From: Candidatus Saccharimonadota bacterium
Lineage (GTDB): Bacteria > Patescibacteriota > Saccharimonadia > Saccharimonadales > Saccharimonadaceae
Assembly (NCBI GenBank): GCA_017515105.1
Contig: JAFWHO010000001.1
Location: 62,001-126,000, forward strand
Length of the DNA stretch: 64,000 nucleotides
Direction of reading: 5' to 3'
In this document: positions 58,042-64,000 of the stretch, piece by piece
Layout: every line of letters starts with the position of its first letter
Position numbering within the stretch: the stretch's first letter is position 1
The notes under the pieces: generated by a model
Told to the model about the DNA's origin: nothing
The model's database searches: none
Seen by the model: the letters and a program-made list of their open reading frames with translations, nothing else
Position numbers and translations under genes: made by a program

Positions 58042-61000
58042 ATGAAAAGATATCAAAGACCAGCAATACTCACATTTCTTGTATTAATAGTCGCAGCATT
58101 TTTTGCCTGCAACTTAATATTCTTTGGCAAAAAGACCGAAGACCTAAACGAGCTAATCAATATTTCGGAACTATCCGAAGATTTCGTGGAAGACTATTTG
58201 AGCTCATTTTCAAAGATTAGTCAAAACGCAGATGCAAATAGCACTATCATAGTTACAAGCACTCAAAAACTCGAAAACACTTTTGGCGCCACTCACGAAA
58301 TCGAAGCACCAAATAATCAATACTTCCTATATTATAATTCCCCATCCGAAAAAGAAGCAGCAAAAGAAAAGATCAAAACTGAACCAGGCGTTCTCTACGT
58401 AGAAAACGATTCCCTTTTTGAAATCACCGATTATAATTCTTGGGGAATCGAGGCGATGGGGCTTGATCAGGCGATAAGCGACTACAGCGTCCAAGGATCA
58501 GCTCCAGTCACAGTAGCCATTATCGACACCGGTTGCGACATGGAATTGTTTAATCAAAGTTTTGAAGGTAAAATTCAAGAAACCTACAACCTGTACGACA
58601 ATAGGATGCACGATGGTTACGGACACGGCACTCATATCGCAGGTACCATAGCAGAAGGCACTCCTGCAAACGTCAAAATACTCCCCGTCAAGATAGCAAA
58701 TAGCGGCCAAATGTCAATGACTACCATCGTTACTGCTATAAACTATATCACTTACTACCACAAAGCAGATGTCATTAATATGAGTTTCGGTAGAGTAGCC
58801 GAAGAAGACGATACTGCCTACTCGCAATATGTAGCCATCCAAGCCGCTATGAACGATAACATCATAAGCGTAGCCGCAGCCGGCAATGAATCATCGTCAA
58901 ACGTTGGCTACCCCGCTTCATTTGATAACACAATCACAGTGTCGGCAGTCGATTCCAACAAACAGCTTGCAGAATTCTCAAACTTTGGCCCCGACATTAC
59001 CTTTACCGCTCCGGGTGTCGATATTGTAAGTATTAACGGAACAAAAAGTGGGACCTCAATGGCAACACCGCACGTCGTTAGTGCTATAGCAATTTTGAAA
59101 GGCATCAACAAATCCTTATCAAAAGAACAAGCAGTCGAAATCCTAAAGCATGCCACCATCGATCTAGGCGACCCAGGTCGAGACGATCAATACGGCTACG
59201 GCCTAATTGACATGTCTAACTACTTAAATATAAAGTCAATGACCGAAGATACTTCATTTGTTGATTTTGAGGTCACCAACACCTCAGCCATTAACGCAAG
59301 TTTTGGCAACATTTCAAATCTAATGGATATTGGCGTCCAGCTCATCGACGAAGCCAACAACCGCTATGATAGATTCTTGGGCGACCTGGAAGGTTTAGAA
59401 ATTACCGGCTACGACGCCTTCCTAGCAGGTGACCAAGAAATTACCCTAACCTACAAAGGAATTAGTAAAAACGTCATAGTAAACAATGGTTCTTCCGGCG
59501 GCAACGATTATGCATATTTTGTCCAAAGGTTAAATAGCGAAGAGGCTACCATCCTCGAAATCAGTCACGCCCCCAGAAAGCTTTATATACCAGAATATAT
59601 AAATGGCTACAAAATAGTAGCGCTCGGCGACAATTCTTCCACCAAAAATATCTTCGTCGGTAAAGACAACTCAGAACATATTATCCTCCCAAGCTCCATA
59701 AAAGAAATAAGAAACCGTGCCTTCCAGGGCAAAGAAAACCTAAAATCCGTCAAAGGCGGCGCAGAATTCGTATCCGTAGGTAAATACGCTTTCGACAAAG
59801 CGTACAAATTATCCGAATTCGAACCAAAACTATCCGAGATTGACGATGCCGCCTTCCGCAGCAACCACTCCTTAAAAAGCATCACACTTTCCGATGATTT
59901 AGATTACATACCCAACCATGCCTTTTCAGGATGTACCAGCTTAGAAAGCCTTAATATACCAAGCAGCCTAACCGAAATCGGAGCATACGCTCTATCAAAA
60001 ACCAATCTAAGAAACCTAAACATACCAGCCGGCCTCACATCTATAGACGAGACCTCATTTAGAGACATGCCTAACTTAGAAACAATTACCGTCGACCCCG
60101 AAAACCCCGTTTACGATAGTAGAGACAACAGCAATGCCCTCATTTTAACTGCTGAAAACAAGATCATCCTAGGTTCAGGAAACACCATCATACCATCCAG
60201 CGTTATCACGATCAACTCTAGCGCCTTTTTAGGAAACCTAAAAATCCAAGAAATCCATACAAATAATGTTGAAAGAATACAAGAATCAGCATTTGCCGGA
60301 TGCGTAAACCTAAAGAAATTTTATATCGAAAACGACAACATAATCGAGAACTGGTCCGACTTTACTTTCTATAACTCTGCATTAGATTACGAAAGAATAC
60401 CGAATCTAATAGTCTTTGCCGAAATAAAATCAAACGGAGTGGATCCGTTTGATATAAGAAACAGCTTGTTGCGTCAAGGGGTAAGAACTTTCATTATAAC
60501 CACATCATTAAAAATAACTGCCTCCGCCGACCAAGAATACAAAGCATTCCAAAAAGCTAGCAACATAAGCGTTACAGCCAGCTATTCCGGCTACGCTGAT
60601 CTCTCGCATACCCTAAGTGAAGAAATCACAAACTATACAGTAGAATATCAAAACGGCGACTCGTTCAAAGCCGGTGATACATCGTTCAGAGTAAGCGGCA
60701 TCACCCAATATGGCGACATTTTCAAGGTATCTATCGCTGTATCAGTTGCAAAAGCCACACCTACCTACGAAGTCCCAACAAACCTCACCGCCAAGCTCGG
60801 ACAAAAACTATCAGACATCGAACTAACCGATGGATTCGAATGGATGAACGGCGACCAGACTATCACCGAGCTCGGAGAACAAACTTTCAAAGCCAGATTC
60901 GTCCCAACCGACACAGACAACTACGAGACTATAGACAATATCGATATCACCCTCGTAGCAGAAAGCGGCAAGACCGTCGTCCAGCCAGAAATCGAAATCG

Positions 61001-62115
61001 CAAACAAAACATATGACGGCCTAGACACCATCTCCAGTGACCTCATAACAGTTTCCGGCCTAGAGTCTTCCGAATACACCATCATAAGCGCTACTTCATT
61101 ATATACGAATGTTGGAACGAGCACGGCCTCCGTTAAGTTAAAACTTACCGACGACAAATTCAAAGACTTCGCGTTTGAAGGCAACCAACAAGAACATACT
61201 TTCACAGTCCAATTCAATATAGTACCAAAGAAAATCGCAAAACCAACGAAACCAGATGGTTATTACAACTTTAACTCAAATGAAATCACCTTCTATGTTT
61301 CGGGCTATGATGAAGAAACGATGACCATCTCGAACAACAAAGGCACCAATGCGGGAACATATGACACCACCATCTCACTTAAAAATGCTAATTACATCTG
61401 GGATGACAACACCACAGAAGATGTCGTCTTGCGGTATGAAATCAAGAAAGCCAACTTATCAGTAACCGACAACTCTAGCGACAGGACAATTATATTCGAC
61501 AATTCATCCCACACTATCAGTATCAGCCTAGAATACCCTTCCGGCACGACCTTGAGATACAAAGACGCAAACGGCGAATACACTTTAAGCCAAATTCCAG
61601 AATACACTGAACCAGGAGAGTATATTACAGCATACAAATTATATCTAGACGACAACCACACCGAATATTACGGAGAACATAAACTCACAATACTAGCAAA
61701 CTTCATTATCGATCTCGACGAGGACGTCAACGCCAAAGATGATAACCTTATTGTGAACCTAGAGGACCGGTTCTCGGTCATCGCAAACAAAATTCACACC
61801 ACTCCAAGCGAAAACACGATCGAGCATCGCGACAAAGACGGCAACCTAGTGGATTCCGATGTTATGAAGACCGGCGATAAAGTCAAAATTACGGTCGAAG
61901 GCCACGACCAAGAATACGTCATTTCCGTCCAAAGTGACACCGATGGTAACGGCCTACTCGAAGAAGCAGATTACATAAGTATCAAAAACGACATCATGGG
62001 AACAGCAAAACTATCCGGCGCCTTCAAACAAGCCGCAGATATGAACAATAACAACAAGGTCGATATCATCGATTACATCAGAATTAAGAAGAAAGTTATG
62101 GGAGAAAATTCATGA
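58042..62115 (+). CDS. Secreted subtilase with leucine-rich repeats and C-terminal dockerin
   Basis: 1357 aa. Signal anchor (residues 10-30), a prodomain-like region (40-130), and an S8 peptidase domain with the triad D162 (VAIIDTGCD), H195 (GHGTHIAG) and S339 (GTSMATPH). Then BspA-type leucine-rich repeats (about 510-770; AFQGKENLKSV, HAFSGCTSLESLNIPSSLTE), several beta-sandwich MBG/YDG-type domains (830-1230) and a dockerin at 1299-1353: DTDGNGLLEEADY..IKNDIMG and DMNNNNKVDIIDYIRIKKKVMG, two calcium-binding repeats. It is a surface protease, probably docked to another protein. TATAAT is ~45 nt upstream; no clear Shine-Dalgarno. The stop overlaps the next start, so both are made together. 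Confidence 0.9.
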   Translation: MKRYQRPAILTFLVLIVAAFFACNLIFFGKKTEDLNELINISELSEDFVEDYLSSFSKISQNADANSTIIVTSTQKLENTFGATHEIEAPNNQYFLYYNSPSEKEAAKEKIKTEPGVLYVENDSLFEITDYNSWGIEAMGLDQAISDYSVQGSAPVTVAIIDTGCDMELFNQSFEGKIQETYNLYDNRMHDGYGHGTHIAGTIAEGTPANVKILPVKIANSGQMSMTTIVTAINYITYYHKADVINMSFGRVAEEDDTAYSQYVAIQAAMNDNIISVAAAGNESSSNVGYPASFDNTITVSAVDSNKQLAEFSNFGPDITFTAPGVDIVSINGTKSGTSMATPHVVSAIAILKGINKSLSKEQAVEILKHATIDLGDPGRDDQYGYGLIDMSNYLNIKSMTEDTSFVDFEVTNTSAINASFGNISNLMDIGVQLIDEANNRYDRFLGDLEGLEITGYDAFLAGDQEITLTYKGISKNVIVNNGSSGGNDYAYFVQRLNSEEATILEISHAPRKLYIPEYINGYKIVALGDNSSTKNIFVGKDNSEHIILPSSIKEIRNRAFQGKENLKSVKGGAEFVSVGKYAFDKAYKLSEFEPKLSEIDDAAFRSNHSLKSITLSDDLDYIPNHAFSGCTSLESLNIPSSLTEIGAYALSKTNLRNLNIPAGLTSIDETSFRDMPNLETITVDPENPVYDSRDNSNALILTAENKIILGSGNTIIPSSVITINSSAFLGNLKIQEIHTNNVERIQESAFAGCVNLKKFYIENDNIIENWSDFTFYNSALDYERIPNLIVFAEIKSNGVDPFDIRNSLLRQGVRTFIITTSLKITASADQEYKAFQKASNISVTASYSGYADLSHTLSEEITNYTVEYQNGDSFKAGDTSFRVSGITQYGDIFKVSIAVSVAKATPTYEVPTNLTAKLGQKLSDIELTDGFEWMNGDQTITELGEQTFKARFVPTDTDNYETIDNIDITLVAESGKTVVQPEIEIANKTYDGLDTISSDLITVSGLESSEYTIISATSLYTNVGTSTASVKLKLTDDKFKDFAFEGNQQEHTFTVQFNIVPKKIAKPTKPDGYYNFNSNEITFYVSGYDEETMTISNNKGTNAGTYDTTISLKNANYIWDDNTTEDVVLRYEIKKANLSVTDNSSDRTIIFDNSSHTISISLEYPSGTTLRYKDANGEYTLSQIPEYTEPGEYITAYKLYLDDNHTEYYGEHKLTILANFIIDLDEDVNAKDDNLIVNLEDRFSVIANKIHTTPSENTIEHRDKDGNLVDSDVMKTGDKVKITVEGHDQEYVISVQSDTDGNGLLEEADYISIKNDIMGTAKLSGAFKQAADMNNNNKVDIIDYIRIKKKVMGENS

Positions 62116-62735
62116 AAAAAACAGTCCTAGGAATAATAATCCTTTTCGCAGTAACATTATTAACACCGATTAAAACCTTCGCAGCTGGCGGATTCAGCGT
62201 ATCAACTGAAGAGATAAATTTGCATCCAGGCGATACCGCCTCCTTCACCGTCACCGCCACTAATTCTGTCGGAAAAATAGATCTGTTATCTAGTGACGCG
62301 AATATCGCATCCATCGATACCGATTCCATCTTTCTCGATCAAGACTCAGCAGAAATCACAGTAACCGCTACCGGTGTAGGATCTACGTCGATCTCGGTCA
62401 CCGCCACCGCCAACTTCGCAACCTACGATGAAGAGATCCTAGAGGGCCAATCCTACCAAATTTCAGTTAATGTCACCGAAACCCCACAACCAAGTGACGA
62501 CCCTGAAAACAACGAAACGATCACCGACCAAGACAACCAAGACGATCAAAATGATCAAAACAACCAGGGCGACAGCGTCAAAAACACCGTAGCAAACACC
62601 CCAGACACCGGTAGCAACTCGCAATCCGGCGGTGGCGCCACCCAAATAATCATCTCTAGCATTGTCGGAGTTTCCCTCATCACCGCATTATTCGTAGCAT
62701 TCTTTTTACATAAGCGCGCAAAAGCACGCCAGTAA
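62112..62735 (+). CDS. Surface-anchored Ig/cohesin-like protein, candidate dockerin partner
   Basis: 207 aa. Signal peptide (to about residue 24), one ~110-residue beta domain (GGFSVSTEEINLHPGDTASF, TVTATNSVGKIDLLSSD, then VTATGVGSTSISVTATANF), an Asn/Asp/Gln linker, the sorting-like motif TPDTGSN, a membrane helix and the basic tail KRAKARQ. So it is held at the surface by a sortase-type signal or the helix itself. The beta domain has the hydrophobic start, PGDT turn and length of Big-2 or cohesin-type Ig folds; which is not decided. It overlaps the subtilase gene by 4 bp with GGAG before its ATG. A role holding the dockerin protease is inferred. Confidence 0.7.
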   Translation: MKKTVLGIIILFAVTLLTPIKTFAAGGFSVSTEEINLHPGDTASFTVTATNSVGKIDLLSSDANIASIDTDSIFLDQDSAEITVTATGVGSTSISVTATANFATYDEEILEGQSYQISVNVTETPQPSDDPENNETITDQDNQDDQNDQNNQGDSVKNTVANTPDTGSNSQSGGGATQIIISSIVGVSLITALFVAFFLHKRAKARQ

Positions 62736-62752
62736 AGCGAGTTTATAAACGC

Positions 62753-62780
62753 TTGCATTTCCCGAAAAACATGCTACAAT
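62753..62780 (+). promoter_or_regulatory. Promoter of the MFS leader unit
   Basis: TTGCAT (62753-62758), 16-bp spacer, TGCTACAAT with -10 TACAAT at 62775-62780; transcription would start at or next to ATG 62787. Confidence 0.7.
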
Positions 62781-62786
62781 AAAAAT

Positions 62787-62897
62787 ATGAATAGATTTAA
62801 TCCTACACACGAGTCATGGACAAAAAGGGCCATTCTTCTTATGGGTCTTGGTTCCTATGCTCCACTTCGTGCGCGGGATGCATCTAAAATCTCTTAA
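62787..62897 (+). CDS. 36-residue candidate leader peptide upstream of MFS transporter
   Basis: MNRFNPTHESWTKRAILL then MGLGSYAPLRARDASKIS. The -10 ends 6 nt before the ATG, so it is leaderless. It is followed by two overlapping hairpins and then the strong ribosome site of the transporter gene; this order (peptide, alternative hairpins, exporter) is that of translational attenuators. Not recognised as a domain. Confidence 0.5.
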   Translation: MNRFNPTHESWTKRAILLMGLGSYAPLRARDASKIS

Positions 62898-62918
62898 CCA
62901 CAGTCGAAATCGTCATCA

Positions 62919-62996
62919 CTAGATAAATCCCGAAGTCACAACTTCGGGATTTATCTAGCCGCACACGACCACAATAAACAAGGTCACAGCGGCTAG
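62919..62996 (+). promoter_or_regulatory. Two overlapping hairpins before the MFS gene (candidate attenuator)
   Basis: Hairpin 1 (62919-62958): an 18-bp perfect stem from CTAGATAAATCCCGAAGT with a CACA loop. Hairpin 2 (62955-62996): CTAGCCGC / GCGGCTAG plus inner GACC / GGTC. They share 62955-62958 (CTAG), so they partly exclude each other. No U tract follows either. Confidence 0.55.
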
Positions 62997-63040
62997 CACA
63001 TTAAAAGTTAAGTTTTGCGGGATCCAGAAAGGAGATAACC

Positions 63041-64000
63041 ATGAAAAACAAGCATAATACCTTAGAACAGTCCGCCATACATAACCTCCGCCTCGTGATG
63101 GCCGAATCTAGTATCACCGCCGGACTGCTCGCCATGTCGGTACTCACCCCATTCTTCAATTCCATCGGGTTAAACCAAACCCAAATATCCGAAACTCAGA
63201 TGGCATTTACCGTCATCACCATGCTCCTGAATCTTCCGTTGGGCTATCTTGCAGATCGCGTTAGCCGCAAATGGGCAAACATTATCGGAGATTTCGGCCA
63301 CGCCCTAGTTATGTTAATCTACTCCACGGTAGGTAGTTTCTGGGGCGCCGTCGCCTGTGAGTGTATCTTTGGTATCTCTTCCGCCCTCACCGACGGCGTA
63401 GACCAAAGCCTTCTCAAGCATTTCATCGATAAAGTTGCTAAAAACACCGGCAAGTCCGAACCCCATTTGTTAAAAACCAAAACCGCCCAACTTGAGGCAT
63501 GGAGACAAGCCTGTAGCCTATTCCTAATCATGCTCGGTGGACCGATTGGTGCTATTGACCTAAGACTTGCGATCGCACTCTCAGCGGTCAACCACATTAT
63601 CGGTGGTATCATCAGTATCTTCATCAAAGACGACAGCCCCAAGCTAAAACCCACCCACAAAAACCCCTTAAAAGACATGGCTAGTGTTATCAAAACAGCT
63701 TTTGCCACCCCAATGCTCCGTCGGCGAATCTTTGCTTTTGCCATTGCACGAGAAATGACCCACAGTATCGTCTGGATTGCTACACCACTATTCTTAAAAA
63801 CCGGCGTGCCAATAAGCCTCGTCTCATTTGTGTGGGCCGGAAACACCCTAATGGCAATTCTAGGCGCTCACCTCGCATCAAAACATGGCAAGCGCCTCAG
63901 CGACCCTGTTCTTCTTGCCATCCCAATAGGCCTGATGACTATCAGTATGATAATTGTAGGTTTAAGCCCAAACATTTTTACAGTCTGGCTTTATGGCATA
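63041..64000 (+). CDS. MFS transporter (partial, cut by right edge)
   Basis: 320 residues seen. At least eight membrane segments with the MFS loop 2-3 motif GYLADRVSRKWANI (G-x-x-x-D-R-x-G-R-R type) and a second-half start at SLVSFVWAGNTLMAILGAHL. Probably an exporter of drugs or metabolites. The N-terminus and the perfect AAAGGAG site 8 nt before the ATG support this start. Upstream lie a leader peptide and overlapping hairpins, which suggest induced expression. Substrate unknown. Confidence 0.85.
   Translation, partial: MKNKHNTLEQSAIHNLRLVMAESSITAGLLAMSVLTPFFNSIGLNQTQISETQMAFTVITMLLNLPLGYLADRVSRKWANIIGDFGHALVMLIYSTVGSFWGAVACECIFGISSALTDGVDQSLLKHFIDKVAKNTGKSEPHLLKTKTAQLEAWRQACSLFLIMLGGPIGAIDLRLAIALSAVNHIIGGIISIFIKDDSPKLKPTHKNPLKDMASVIKTAFATPMLRRRIFAFAIAREMTHSIVWIATPLFLKTGVPISLVSFVWAGNTLMAILGAHLASKHGKRLSDPVLLAIPIGLMTISMIIVGLSPNIFTVWLYGI

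Noticed and set aside
62919-62958. Plain intrinsic terminator before the MFS gene
   Set aside because: The stem is strong but no T run follows, and a second hairpin overlaps it, so an attenuator is the better description.
1-64000. Recoded TGA (Gracilibacteria/Absconditabacteria code)
   Set aside because: Several intact genes end in TGA and are followed directly by terminators or overlapping starts, so TGA is a stop here.
1-64000. CRISPR array, transposase or phage genes
   Set aside because: No regularly spaced direct repeats, Cas motifs, DDE transposases or phage structural motifs were seen.

Overview
The window looks like chromosome from a small-genome ultrasmall bacterium of the Patescibacteria (CPR), most likely a Saccharibacteria (TM7) relative. 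Evidence: short core proteins (HrcA 242 aa, GrpE 156 aa, ComEC 487 aa with no nuclease domain), a VirB6/TrbL-like protein with a long N-terminal exodomain, several FISUMP and other surface proteins, a type IV pilin cluster, and almost no biosynthesis. TGA is used as an ordinary stop (for example at the end of the genes at 30859 and 58042), so the code-25 lineages are excluded. The taxon is an inference; no rRNA is present.

Layout. 1-8.1 kb: an envelope-sugar cluster on the minus strand (a Wzy-like polymerase fused to a glycosyltransferase and cut by the left edge, UDP-glucose dehydrogenase, UDP-glucuronate epimerase, two tandem FISUMP surface proteins, a GT2). 8.2-12.7 kb: a candidate small RNA, M1 aminopeptidase, FtsH. 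12.7-13.0 kb: three proline tRNAs. 13.0-18.9 kb: VirB6-like protein, a membrane partner and a DUF11-type surface protein. 18.9-22.6 kb: accessory block of two look-alike expression cassettes plus one coiled-coil protein. 22.7-30 kb: tRNAs, tpiA, a eukaryotic-type phosphomannomutase-like HAD, a PfkB-aldolase fusion, bL25, grpE-hrcA with a CIRCE operator. 30-38.3 kb: NMP kinase, lamin-tail surface protein, an unusual flavoprotein, type IV pilin-like genes, an FtsB/DivIC-like protein. 38.4-46.3 kb: tRNA-Ile(UAU), a large FISUMP/InlB protein, tRNA-fMet, DsbA-like, CBS, AspRS. 46.3-49.5 kb: a second accessory block ending in a metalloprotease-like lipoprotein. 49.6-57.2 kb: tRNAs with structured repeats, methyltransferase, PilB-like ATPase, CTP synthase, YebC, ComEC. 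57-64 kb: membrane protein, a dockerin-bearing subtilase with an anchored partner, and an MFS exporter with an attenuator-like leader.

Two kinds of gene start coexist. At least 16 starts, mostly of core genes, have an extended -10 (TGnTATAAT) whose last base lies only 6-9 nt before the start codon, so the mRNAs should be leaderless. Internal operon genes use ordinary Shine-Dalgarno sites. The unrecognised accessory genes instead have near-consensus -35/-10 promoters with 17-bp spacing, mostly long structured 5' leaders, and strong GGAGG-type sites.

The most unusual items are: the twin cassettes at 19-21.8 kb, in which the 5' leader and 3' tail of each gene are complementary and the complementarity co-varies between cassettes; the dockerin subtilase overlapping a gene for a sortase-type surface protein; the degenerate sugar kinase fused to class I aldolase beside tpiA; and a family of covarying hairpin elements and tRNA 3'-half mimics beside tRNA genes.
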